The notes under the pieces are model-generated. The model did not search any database, had not been told where the DNA came from, and saw only the letters and a program-made list of their open reading frames with translations. A program made the position numbers and the translations under genes. From Clostridiales bacterium UBA4080 (lineage in GTDB: Bacteria; Bacillota; Clostridia; Lachnospirales; Vallitaleaceae), in contig DFYO01000058.1 in the NCBI GenBank assembly GCA_002381865.1, positions 1 through 19,235 of the forward strand: a stretch of DNA of 19,235 nt, in the 5' to 3' direction. Positions 5,833-13,662 of this stretch are shown piece by piece (position 1 is the first letter of the stretch; every line of letters starts with the position of its first letter).

Positions 5833-8255
5833 AAAAACTTATCCCTTCTCTCTGTTATAAAAGTCTCAATTGTATAGCTTTTACCATTGGTTTTAACTGT
5901 TATTGCTCCCTCAGCGGGTGTATGGTAGCTAGCTGCATTAATATTTTTATATCTATCAACAATATCCTTATTAGGATGCCCAAACTTATTATCCTTGCCA
6001 TAAGAAAAAATTGCAATACTTGGTTTGAATTTTTCTACAAAGGTTATACTCGATGAGGTTTTTGAACCATGATGTGGAACCTTCATTATCTCAATTTGAA
6101 AATCATTTTCTATATTAATCAATCTTTCCTTTTCTTCCTCAATATCACCAGTAAATAAAATATCAAACTTTTTAAAATTCAAATGTAATACCAATGAATT
6201 GTTATTATTACATTCTTGAAAAATCTCTGACTTATCCGGGTATATACAATTAATACTCAGATTTCCAAGCGAATAATTATCACCTTTTGAAAAATAATCA
6301 ATTATAACTTTATTGTCAGCGGCTTTTTTTATAAGTATTTCTAATAAAGGGTCCCTATTATTTTTATAGGTTGCTGAAATAAATATTTTCTTGATTTTTA
6401 TTTTATCTATGATTTCGATTATACCACAAATATGGTCAAAGTCACTATGACTAATAAAAACCGTGTCAATTTTACTGATGCCTTGTATTTCTAAAAATGG
6501 AAGTAAAACATATTCACCTGTATTTTTTGAAGTATCAAACGCTGAGCCTTGATTTTCTTGCTTGTAAAAATCATTCTTTTTATTACCGCCTCCATCAATT
6601 AGTATTATTTCATCTCTATGACCAATCACAGCAGCATCTCCCTGCCCAACATCTAAAAAGGTTATTTTAAGTTCTTCCCAATGGATAATTCTTTCTATGC
6701 TTGCTGAAGAAATTGCCATTATAATTGTTATCAAAATGAAAATGTTTATATTTTTTCTTATTACTATAGGCTTAAAGTACTTTGCAAGACTTATTATTAG
6801 CCTTTCCTGATTTATCTTAGCAAAAAGGGCAATAATCATCCCCCAGATAACAGTACTCGGTGGTCTTCCTGTAACAATATAAGAAAAAGGCAAAGCCTCA
6901 GCTATTTTACAGCATAATTCTATATAGCTCAAGGAATAAAAGCTTATTCCTGATATAAAAAATGCACTCTTAAGGCTAATATTAATAACAAGCAAGGCTA
7001 TAACTGAAAAACAAAAAACTATTGATATTACTGGTACAATTAATAAATTGACCAGCAATCCGTAGGTTGGTATTTTATAAAAAAACACTAAAAGCACTGG
7101 CAGCGTCGCTATACTGGCAGCAATTGTAATTGAAAAGCTTGATGATAAAGATTTGAATGCTGCATTATTAGAGAAAACTTTTTGTTCTATTATTTTTTTA
7201 AGCAAGGGATTAAGAACAATAATACCTCCAGCTGCTGAATATGATAGTAAAAATCCGATATCATAAACTAAAAACGGATTATACATAAGCAATACAGTAT
7301 TTGAAAATAATAATGCAGATATTCCATCATAATTTTCATTAATATAAACTGTACTCAAAAATACTATGTACATAAAGGCTGCTCTTACTGCTGAAGCTGC
7401 GGCACCTGTAAAAAGCACATATATTATAAGCAGAATTATCACAAAAGTTACTGCTGCCTTTTGTGATGGAAAAACTCGTTTAAATACAAATAATAATAAG
7501 GCTGCTAATATTGATATATGCATACCCGAAATAGCAAGAACGTGAGAAATTCCTGCAATTTTATACAAATCCTTACTTTCGTTTTCAATATTAATACCTA
7601 GCAGCATCTTTCCCATAATTTCTGCCTGCTGCTTTGGGAATATTCTATATAGCTTTTGCAGCTGCTGCTCTCTAAAAAAAGAGCTAATAATAAATAAATC
7701 TTGCCTTCTAGTTTTTTCAACAGCTATATTTTCTGTATTTGTTTTACTATATATTTTTTTAGTTAAATAATAGTTTTTACTCATAAAGCCTCCAGGATTA
7801 CCTGGGCTTTCAAAATCCTCTAAAATGCCTTTTATTTTAACTGTATCTCCAGCCTTTACAGCTGTCTTTCTATTAATATATGCCATTATACGCTGGCTGA
7901 CTTCAACGATTGAACCCTCCTGCTTTATATATTCTGTCTTTATAATATATTTATCAGCATCCTTATATTCTTGTATTACCGTACCCTTTATTTCAGAATA
8001 TTTTTCGTTTTTAAAGCAATCCAGGTATTTGCTTTGTTTAACTAGAGAAAAGGTATTAATTGATGAAATCAAAAAAAATGAAATAAAGCACACAAATAAC
8101 AATCCGTAATTATTATTATGGATAAATAGAATTATAAAGATTATGGAAATAATTATACTGATAAAAATGATATGCTTTAGAGCATAGCCCAAATTAAGCA
8201 CTAAGATAACTCCTAGCAGACAAGCTAGCCAAGGAATCACAATTGGTCTTTTCAT
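5820..8255 (-). CDS. comEC: DNA uptake channel protein ComEC/Rec2
   Basis: ComEC conducts single-stranded DNA across the membrane during transformation, and its C-terminal metallo-beta-lactamase domain is thought to degrade the other strand. The 811-residue protein has all three parts: N-terminal helices and the DUF4131 OB-like region (about 1-200), the Competence membrane domain (about 225-500) with its hallmark GISHVLAISGMHISIL at 235-250, and the MBL domain from about 528 (ITFLDVGQGDA). The metal-binding motifs look intact: HSDFDH at 603-608, FTGD at 701-704, PHHGSKTSS from 727, and FGHP at 759-761. GGGGGAGGG precedes the ATG. It follows a hairpin after the GerMN gene and overlaps holA. 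There is no sign of truncation, so the channel is probably functional, though natural competence itself is only inferred. Confidence 0.95.
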   Translation of the reverse strand: MKRPIVIPWLACLLGVILVLNLGYALKHIIFISIIISIIFIILFIHNNNYGLLFVCFISFFLISSINTFSLVKQSKYLDCFKNEKYSEIKGTVIQEYKDADKYIIKTEYIKQEGSIVEVSQRIMAYINRKTAVKAGDTVKIKGILEDFESPGNPGGFMSKNYYLTKKIYSKTNTENIAVEKTRRQDLFIISSFFREQQLQKLYRIFPKQQAEIMGKMLLGINIENESKDLYKIAGISHVLAISGMHISILAALLLFVFKRVFPSQKAAVTFVIILLIIYVLFTGAAASAVRAAFMYIVFLSTVYINENYDGISALLFSNTVLLMYNPFLVYDIGFLLSYSAAGGIIVLNPLLKKIIEQKVFSNNAAFKSLSSSFSITIAASIATLPVLLVFFYKIPTYGLLVNLLIVPVISIVFCFSVIALLVINISLKSAFFISGISFYSLSYIELCCKIAEALPFSYIVTGRPPSTVIWGMIIALFAKINQERLIISLAKYFKPIVIRKNINIFILITIIMAISSASIERIIHWEELKITFLDVGQGDAAVIGHRDEIILIDGGGNKKNDFYKQENQGSAFDTSKNTGEYVLLPFLEIQGISKIDTVFISHSDFDHICGIIEIIDKIKIKKIFISATYKNNRDPLLEILIKKAADNKVIIDYFSKGDNYSLGNLSINCIYPDKSEIFQECNNNNSLVLHLNFKKFDILFTGDIEEEKERLINIENDFQIEIMKVPHHGSKTSSSITFVEKFKPSIAIFSYGKDNKFGHPNKDIVDRYKNINAASYHTPAEGAITVKTNGKSYTIETFITERRDKFLCKN

Positions 8256-8281
8256 TCTATCCCTCCCCCGACAGATAGTTG

Positions 8282-8317
8282 AAAATATACAAAGCTACCC
8301 TCGTAATAATACGAGGG
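8282..8317 (-). terminator. Hairpin between the GerMN gene and comEC (terminator or attenuator)
   Basis: CCCTCGTA and TACGAGGG (8298-8305 and 8310-8317) form a perfect 8-bp stem with a 4-base loop. On the minus strand it is followed by TAGCTTTGTATATTTT, an interrupted T-tract, so termination is probably partial. It separates the regulator-kinase-GerMN genes from comEC-holA. Confidence 0.55.
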
Positions 8318-8331
8318 CAATTTATTAAGTT

Positions 8332-9255
8332 TTATTCTTGCTTGTAAATTATATCCAGATTGCTCTGGAACATAATGTCAAATTGTAAATGACCTTTATA
8401 TTCCTCTCTGATAGTACCTTCAATTAAAAATTGAACCTTTGAGATATTATTAAGCTCGGTAAGTGTATTTACAATCGAGTAAATTGTCATTGCCTCTCCC
8501 GACGAGCCACCTGAATGCTTTGTAACAAAATCCTCATTAAAATCCACATAACAGATTCCTTCATTTGTATAGATATTTTTAATCTTAGTTCCCGAAGGTA
8601 TTGTTGGAATTAAGTCCTTTTGATCTGGACCTTTAATCAACAACTCAAGAACGGTCTTTTCAATAGGCTCCTGCGGATTTACTTCAATCTCTTTTTTAAC
8701 CGGTATCAAATACATGCTTTCTTGATCCGCGAAATACAGAGTAACTGTTATCTTGGATTTTGCTGACATTTCATCTTCAAAATCCAAAACTACATCTGAA
8801 GATTTCATAGCACCTAGTACTTTTCCACTTGAATTCATATATGGTGCACTTCCAATATAAAACTCAACGCTTTCAATTTCCTCAAGCTCAGTCAGCGATT
8901 TTACAATAGATGACCTGCATATTATTTCTTCAACGCCATTCATTGCCGTATAGCTTTCTCCAAATCTAATAGTAACTTTTTTGTCTGAAATATTCAAATC
9001 AGAATACTCAATGCTCTTTGGTACTGTAGCCTTGCCTTTTTCTGTTCCAGTTTTTAGAATTTGAAAAATATTGTCAATTTTATTACCAATTGAATTTCCT
9101 TCAACAACTACCTTTTCAGCAGTTAATCCATTCATATCCTTGTTTGCAAGATATACCGTGTATAAACCTTCATCTTCCTTGTTAAAATCCATCTGACTTA
9201 CTGCAATTGCAATAATAGCTGCTAAAAGAAGAAGTCCTATAATTATTTTCTTCAC
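8332..9255 (-). CDS. Membrane-anchored protein with two GerMN domains
   Basis: GerMN domains occur in GerM (spore formation and germination) and in LpqB, the accessory lipoprotein of the actinobacterial MtrAB system. This 307-residue protein has an N-terminal hydrophobic segment (about 3-20) with no lipobox cysteine, so it is probably a signal anchor. Two GerMN repeats follow, at about 34-155 and 172-300. The second carries the typical VLELLIKGP, TKIKNIYTNEGICYVDFNEDF and IVNTLTELNNISKVQFLIEG phrases; the first has diverged equivalents (ICRSSIVKSLTELEEIESVEFYIG). It should act outside the membrane. AAAGGGGGT precedes the start. It lies 76 bp after the histidine kinase gene in the same direction, so a role as a partner of that kinase is plausible; a sporulation role like GerM is the alternative. 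Confidence 0.85.
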   Translation of the reverse strand: MKKIIIGLLLLAAIIAIAVSQMDFNKEDEGLYTVYLANKDMNGLTAEKVVVEGNSIGNKIDNIFQILKTGTEKGKATVPKSIEYSDLNISDKKVTIRFGESYTAMNGVEEIICRSSIVKSLTELEEIESVEFYIGSAPYMNSSGKVLGAMKSSDVVLDFEDEMSAKSKITVTLYFADQESMYLIPVKKEIEVNPQEPIEKTVLELLIKGPDQKDLIPTIPSGTKIKNIYTNEGICYVDFNEDFVTKHSGGSSGEAMTIYSIVNTLTELNNISKVQFLIEGTIREEYKGHLQFDIMFQSNLDIIYKQE

Positions 9256-9306
9256 ATTTATACCCCCTTTATGGCTATCTTATTATTATATATGTATTAT
9301 GTTTCA

Positions 9307-9334
9307 ATTATATGAAAATTTGTTTAATTTTCTA
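9307..9334 (-). promoter_or_regulatory. Possible internal promoter for the GerMN gene
   Basis: TAGAAA (9329-9334) and TATAAT (9307-9312) are 16 bp apart, at the very end of the kinase gene. The region is so AT-rich that chance is a serious alternative. Confidence 0.28.
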
Positions 9335-10738
9335 TATGATATGCTTTAGTGGAATTCTCAATGTGAATTTTGTTCCTTTTTCAGGCTCACTTTCACATTT
9401 TATAGTGCCATAATGCATTTGAACAGTTTTGCTGACAATTGAAAGTCCTAAACCAGTTCCTCCCGTATCTCTGGACCTTGTTTTGTCAATTCTATAGAAT
9501 CGTTCAAATATTTTTTCTAAATTATCCTCTGGAATTCCAATTCCTGTATCCTTTACAATCAGTTCAAATTCTTTATGGTCTGCATTTAATATTGTTGTAA
9601 TCAAGCCAAAATCCTTGTTATATTTTATAGCATTTTCGATTAGGTTAGAAATCGCTAAGGTCATCTTAGTTTCATCAATTTCTGCTTCGATTACTCTATA
9701 ACTTTCATAAATCATCTGAATATTTCTTTTACCTGCTAACGGCTTAAGCCTTTTTAGAGTACTTTCAATAAGCTCATTAACATTTACCTTGCTAATATTA
9801 AGCGTATTTTCTTTTTTATCCAGTGTAACTAGCGTAAGCAAGTCGTTGATTATCTTACTTTCTCTGTCAATTTCTGAATTAATATCCTCTAAAAACTCTC
9901 TATATAATTTGGGGTCAACCTGATCCATTGAAAGCAAGGATTCAGCAAGTACCTTCATTGAGCTAAGCGGTGTCTTAAGCTCATGAGATACATCTGCAAC
10001 AAATTGCTGTCTGTTTTCTTCTACCTCAAGGAATTTTTTTATCATGCGGTTAAAGGAATCTGATATTTCTTCAATTTCGTTATTACCTTTAACTGTTAGC
10101 TTTTCATCAATATGGCCTTCAGTTATTCCTGTGATGTATTGAATAAAAAGCTTGAAGGGTTTTGTCAAAAATCCTGATGCAAAGTAACTAAGTATAGTTA
10201 TTAATATAACAAATCCCATAATTATCAATATTCCGATTTGCTTTTGTACTGCTATTGAATTCGTTATATTTTCATAGGAATTTGTTATTACAATTACACC
10301 TAATATTTTTTCAGCTCCCTTGTCAGTTATTGGAGCAAATACCTTTCCAATATTTTCTTTTTTGGAATAAAAATAGTTAGTTTCTCCTCTAAGGGCATCT
10401 ACTGTTCCCTCAGTTGCATATAATTTTCCTGTTTCAATACTGTTCGAATCGAAAATAACCGTTCCATTGCCATCTATAATCAAGGTTCTTCCATCTACAA
10501 GAGCATTTATCGTACTTAGGTAGGCTTCATTTCTTTCCTTGCTAAAATAACCTGTTACAACTAGATTGTTAGCAATAGTATTGGCTTTTCTAAGCATACC
10601 CGTTCTCATTTCTTCCTCATAATTACTTTTATAGGATGCTATAAGAAGATTGCTGACAACAATCAAAGGTGCTATGCTTACAAATAAAAAAATAACAAAA
10701 GATTGAATTCTTATACTTCCAAAATATTTTTTAAGCAT
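9332..10738 (-). CDS. Sensor histidine kinase (HAMP, HisKA, HATPase), WalK/PhoR-like
   Basis: A 468-residue membrane kinase that should phosphorylate the response regulator encoded just before it. Counting from the chosen ATG: transmembrane helix 1 at about 14-35, an extracytoplasmic sensor region of about 130 residues with a Cache/PDC-like strand (RTLIIDGNGTVIFDS), transmembrane helix 2 at about 168-188, HAMP at 189-241, the H-box SHELKTPLSS with His252, the N-box NLIENAIKYN with Asn369, and the G-boxes DTGIGIP (from 397) and GTGLGLS (from 427). There is no cytoplasmic PAS domain, unlike WalK of Bacillus. I chose the ATG at 10738, which overlaps the regulator's TAA by 8 bp. A reading frame extends upstream to 10789, but that part lies inside the regulator gene. 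Confidence 0.93.
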   Translation of the reverse strand: MLKKYFGSIRIQSFVIFLFVSIAPLIVVSNLLIASYKSNYEEEMRTGMLRKANTIANNLVVTGYFSKERNEAYLSTINALVDGRTLIIDGNGTVIFDSNSIETGKLYATEGTVDALRGETNYFYSKKENIGKVFAPITDKGAEKILGVIVITNSYENITNSIAVQKQIGILIIMGFVILITILSYFASGFLTKPFKLFIQYITGITEGHIDEKLTVKGNNEIEEISDSFNRMIKKFLEVEENRQQFVADVSHELKTPLSSMKVLAESLLSMDQVDPKLYREFLEDINSEIDRESKIINDLLTLVTLDKKENTLNISKVNVNELIESTLKRLKPLAGKRNIQMIYESYRVIEAEIDETKMTLAISNLIENAIKYNKDFGLITTILNADHKEFELIVKDTGIGIPEDNLEKIFERFYRIDKTRSRDTGGTGLGLSIVSKTVQMHYGTIKCESEPEKGTKFTLRIPLKHII

Positions 10739-11426
10739 GCTGGTAATAATATCCCACTCCCCATTTTGTATGAATATAGGTTGGTTCACTAGGATTAGGC
10801 TCTATTTTTTCTCTGAGTCTCCTTACATGAACATCAACAGTTCTAACATCTCCAGGATAATCATATCCCCATACTATATTAAGCAAGTTTTCTCTGCTAT
10901 AAACCTTGTTGGGGTGATTAACAAATAGCTCAAGCAAATCAAATTCTTTTGCAGTAAGTGCTACCTCAATATCTTTTACATAAACTCTCCTGCTCTCACA
11001 ATTGATTTTTAGCTCTCCTGATGTAATTTGTGATGGAATTTCCGGTTCTTCGTTATGCCCATATTTTGATCTTCTAAATATTGCTTTTATTCGTGCCTTT
11101 AATTCTAAAATATTAAAAGGCTTTGTCATATAATCATCTGCTCCATATTCAAGCCCTAGTATTTTATCCATATCATCACCCTTTGCAGTAAGCATAATAA
11201 TCGGTACAACTGAGAACTCTCTTATTTGCTGGCATACGTTAAGACCATCTATTTTGGGAAGCATAACATCAAGAACAATCAGATCGTATTCCTTGCTTTT
11301 AGCAAGGCTTAGGGCTTCTTCACCATCAAAGGCGGTGTCTACCAAAAATCCATCCTGCTCCAAACTAAATGTAATGCCTTTTATAATTAACTTTTCATCA
11401 TCCACCACCAAAATCTTTTTACTCAT
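10731..11426 (-). CDS. OmpR/PhoB-family response regulator
   Basis: A 231-residue transcription factor with a receiver domain (1-120) and a winged-helix DNA-binding domain (about 132-229). The phosphorylation pocket is complete: DD at 9-10, phospho-acceptor Asp53 (LIVLDVMLP), Thr80 and Lys102. The recognition helix region GDVRTVDVHVRRLREKIE matches that of WalR/MtrA/PhoP-type regulators. GAGGTGA precedes the ATG. It lies 22 bp after comEA with no promoter visible between them, so it is probably read from a comEA-containing transcript, and it overlaps the kinase gene by 8 bp. Family and partner are certain. The regulon is not; I do not assign WalR, because no walH/walI or PAS-containing kinase accompanies it. 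Confidence 0.94.
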   Translation of the reverse strand: MSKKILVVDDEKLIIKGITFSLEQDGFLVDTAFDGEEALSLAKSKEYDLIVLDVMLPKIDGLNVCQQIREFSVVPIIMLTAKGDDMDKILGLEYGADDYMTKPFNILELKARIKAIFRRSKYGHNEEPEIPSQITSGELKINCESRRVYVKDIEVALTAKEFDLLELFVNHPNKVYSRENLLNIVWGYDYPGDVRTVDVHVRRLREKIEPNPSEPTYIHTKWGVGYYYQHA

Positions 11427-11448
11427 TGTTTCACCTCATTATATATCT

Positions 11449-12018
11449 TTAATTAGTTATGTGTTCTTTTATTTTATCAAACATTGCCTGCTTTATTCCA
11501 GCTACCTTCATTATATCCTCTATTGTTGAAAAGCCACTGTTTTTTTCTCTATACTCAATAATACTTACCGCTTTGGCTTCTCCAATTCCTGGTAAAGTCA
11601 TAAGCTCTTGTTTGTTTGCAGTATTTATATTTATTAAGGATGAATCCGAATTGCTATATATTAAATCTGCAGCTTCATTATTTGTTGGAATATATATCAT
11701 TTCTCCATCTCTTACTATTCTTGCCTGATTAATCGGACAATCAATAATTGTCGCTTTAAGACCTCCCGCAGCATTTACAGCTTCAAAAATTCTGCTACCT
11801 TCTTTCAATTGATATACACCAGGATTATTAACCTCACCAGAAATCTGAACATAAATCATTTTATCTGAAAATTCAGATGTAGTAATAGCTTGCGTAGTTA
11901 CCTCTGATATCTCTGCAATCGCAGGAGCTTTATTATTATAAAAGCTGATATTATAAATAATTCCACATATTAAAACCAATGCTATAAAAATAGCATAATA
12001 TATTCTGTTCTTTTCCAT
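11449..12018 (-). CDS. comEA: Competence DNA receptor ComEA (SLBB plus helix-hairpin-helix)
   Basis: ComEA is the membrane-anchored extracytoplasmic receptor that binds double-stranded DNA and passes it to ComEC. The 189-residue protein has a transmembrane anchor at about 6-24, a short linker, an SLBB domain at about 55-112 (ISGEVNNPGVYQLKEGSRIF), and tandem helix-hairpin-helix motifs at about 128-189 (INTANKQELMTLPGIGEAKA, then AGIKQAMFDKIKEHI). I set the start at 12018, because GAGGAGAG lies 6 bases before that ATG; the frame is open to 12078, but the extra residues have no ribosome binding site. It follows mgsA by 109 bp, in which no convincing promoter or terminator is seen, and precedes the response regulator by 22 bp. 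comEB, which sits next in Bacillus, is absent. Confidence 0.93.
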   Translation of the reverse strand: MEKNRIYYAIFIALVLICGIIYNISFYNNKAPAIAEISEVTTQAITTSEFSDKMIYVQISGEVNNPGVYQLKEGSRIFEAVNAAGGLKATIIDCPINQARIVRDGEMIYIPTNNEAADLIYSNSDSSLININTANKQELMTLPGIGEAKAVSIIEYREKNSGFSTIEDIMKVAGIKQAMFDKIKEHITN

Positions 12019-12127
12019 ATATACTCTCCTCATGTCCGTAAATGTTTTTTTATTATTACGGTTCATCCCCAAAATCATCAGTTAAGTTTGCCTAACATAC
12101 ATTTTACTGCTATAGTCGGATAACTTT

Positions 12128-12580
12128 TTATATTTCTATATTTCTCTTAATTCTTTTTGAATAATCAATAATATATCTTTCATATTCCTCATCTAAAAGC
12201 TTTGAATTAAACATAAAATCTGCAGTAGCTCTATTTGTAGCAACTGGAATATCGTATAAAACAGCAACTCTCAATAAAGCCTTTACATCAGGGTCATGTG
12301 GCTGTGCTTCTAATGGATCCCAGAAAAATATCAAAAAATCTATCTCATTTTCGATAATTTTTGCACTAATCTGCTGATCTCCCCCTAGCGGTCCACTTAA
12401 AAAGGTTCTGACAGGTAAGCCAGTAGCTTTAGTAATTAATGCTCCTGTAGTTCCTGTTCCATATAAAAAATGAGTTGAAAGAATATCTCTATTCTTTGTA
12501 ACCCATTCAATAAGGTCTTTTTTACAATTATCATGTGCAACCAAAGCAATTTGCTTTTGTTTTCCCATTTTTCTATCCAT
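12128..12580 (-). CDS. mgsA: Methylglyoxal synthase
   Basis: Converts dihydroxyacetone phosphate to methylglyoxal and phosphate, a glycolytic overflow bypass that releases phosphate. The 150-residue protein is nearly the E. coli length, and every active-site residue appears at a constant offset of three: His16 and Lys20 in AHDNCK, the phosphate loop GTGTTG at 41-46, SGPLGGDQQ with catalytic Asp68, and His95 and Asp98 in WDPLEAQPHDPDV. The start is supported by AAAGGAGG 7 bases upstream; Met5 is a poorer alternative. It lies upstream of comEA in the same direction, with its own extended -10 promoter. Cytosolic and soluble; fully intact. Confidence 0.96.
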   Translation of the reverse strand: MDRKMGKQKQIALVAHDNCKKDLIEWVTKNRDILSTHFLYGTGTTGALITKATGLPVRTFLSGPLGGDQQISAKIIENEIDFLIFFWDPLEAQPHDPDVKALLRVAVLYDIPVATNRATADFMFNSKLLDEEYERYIIDYSKRIKRNIEI

Positions 12581-12673
12581 AGTATTGCCTCCTTTTACTT
12601 ATTTTTCTAGCTACTCTTATTCTACATAATTATTATCACAATTACAATATAATAAAAACAAATAAATCCTTAT

Positions 12674-12702
12674 ATTATAGCATCTTATGCGTTAAATACT
12701 AA
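12674..12702 (-). promoter_or_regulatory. Candidate extended -10 promoter of mgsA
   Basis: On the minus strand, TGCTATAAT (TATAAT at 12674-12679) is a consensus extended -10 box; the -35 is weak (TTAGTA, 12697-12702). The -35 overlaps a 20-bp palindrome (12699-12718). Confidence 0.48.
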
Positions 12703-12718
12703 TTAAAGCTTTAATTAG
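12699..12718. repeat. 20-bp perfect palindrome between degV and mgsA
   Basis: CTAATTAAAG followed directly by its reverse complement. It overlaps the -35 of the mgsA promoter, so it may be an operator. It could instead be a weak terminator for degV (8-bp stem, AGCT loop), but no T-run of more than three follows on either strand. Confidence 0.5.
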
Positions 12719-12751
12719 ATTTTTCAATATCTGCATTCTACTAAAAGCGAA

Positions 12752-13600
12752 CTATTTTATGAGTTTTTTAATATAAAAAACTGCTAAAATACCTGGACCA
12801 GAATGAGTTCCAATTATCGGACCTATTTCACTAATTAATATTTCACCTTGAAAATTAAGCTCTTCATATATTGCTTTTTCTAGCTTTTGAGCAAACGCAA
12901 TATCCATTGCATGTCCTATTAAAATACGATTGTTTTTTTCTAAATCTATTGTATTTTTTATGTGCAAAATAAAATATGATATAATTTTATTTCTTCCCCT
13001 AACCTTATCTTGTAAAACAGTAATCGCATCCTCAACAGTTAATATAGGCTTAATATTTAATACCTCTGCAATCATTGCCTTAGAAGCTTTTATTCTTCCT
13101 CCTTTTTTTAAGTATTTCAGCGTATCTACACAAAACAAATGCTCTATATTATTGTCGGAATAATATTTTGCCATTTCTATAATTTCTTCAATTGTATTGT
13201 TGTTTTCTAGCATTTCGGCTGCTCTGATTGCAATCATGCCTGTTCCAAGGCATAATGAATTGGAATCAACAAGATAAATATCATCATTTCCCAGAGTTTC
13301 TTTAGCAATAACAGCAGACTGGAATGTGCCGCTTGCGTTTGAACCAATTGAAATAAAAATTATCTTATTGCCTTTTTTGATTTCTTTGGAAAAAGCTTCA
13401 ATAAATCTTTCTGGTGGAACCTGTGATGTAGTTGGAAGGTTTTCAGACTCCCCTAGCTTTTTATAAAATTCAGCAGGGGTTATATCAAGATATTCCTTAT
13501 CTTCGAATATTACTGAGAGAGGTATAACAGAAATATTATATCTATTAATTATTTCATTTGATAAATCCGCTGATGAATCTGTATATATTTTATATGCCAT
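12752..13600 (-). CDS. DegV family fatty-acid-binding protein (FakB-like)
   Basis: DegV proteins bind a fatty acid in a deep pocket; some (FakB) present it to the kinase FakA for phosphorylation and entry into phospholipids. The 282-residue protein is standard length and has the family landmarks: IYTDSSADLS at the N-terminus, PTTSQ at 56-60, SIGSNASGTFQSA at 84-96 with the headgroup-binding Ser90 region, VDSNSLCLGTG near 111-121, YLKKGGRI at 163-170 and the C-terminal GTHSGPG at 264-270. The start at 13600 is favoured by TGGAGG; the frame is open further upstream without a ribosome binding site. It has its own strong promoter. No FakA gene is in the window, so the partner kinase is unproven. 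Confidence 0.93.
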   Translation of the reverse strand: MAYKIYTDSSADLSNEIINRYNISVIPLSVIFEDKEYLDITPAEFYKKLGESENLPTTSQVPPERFIEAFSKEIKKGNKIIFISIGSNASGTFQSAVIAKETLGNDDIYLVDSNSLCLGTGMIAIRAAEMLENNNTIEEIIEMAKYYSDNNIEHLFCVDTLKYLKKGGRIKASKAMIAEVLNIKPILTVEDAITVLQDKVRGRNKIISYFILHIKNTIDLEKNNRILIGHAMDIAFAQKLEKAIYEELNFQGEILISEIGPIIGTHSGPGILAVFYIKKLIK

Positions 13601-13628
13601 AGAAAGCCTCCAATAGTCATTTTTAATA

Positions 13629-13657
13629 ATTATAATACAAATAAAGATTAGGTGCAA
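13629..13657 (-). promoter_or_regulatory. Strong sigma-A-type promoter of degV
   Basis: On the minus strand, TTGCAC (13652-13657), a 17-bp spacer and a perfect TATAAT (13629-13634) lie in the 62-bp gap before the gene. Confidence 0.68.
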
Positions 13658-13662
13658 TTAGA

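Noticed and set aside
10739..10789. Longer N-terminus for the histidine kinase (start at 10789)
   Set aside because: The extra residues lie inside the response regulator gene and have no membrane or signal character; the ATG at 10738 directly precedes the first transmembrane region.
12089..12098. Decamer AGTTTGCCTA shared with about 18975-18984
   Set aside because: One decamer shared by two AT-rich intergenic regions without symmetry or equal position relative to the promoters is probably chance.
12019..12127. Promoter or terminator between mgsA and comEA
   Set aside because: No -35/-10 pair or hairpin with a T-run could be found; only a 4-bp stem (GTTA/TAAC) is present.
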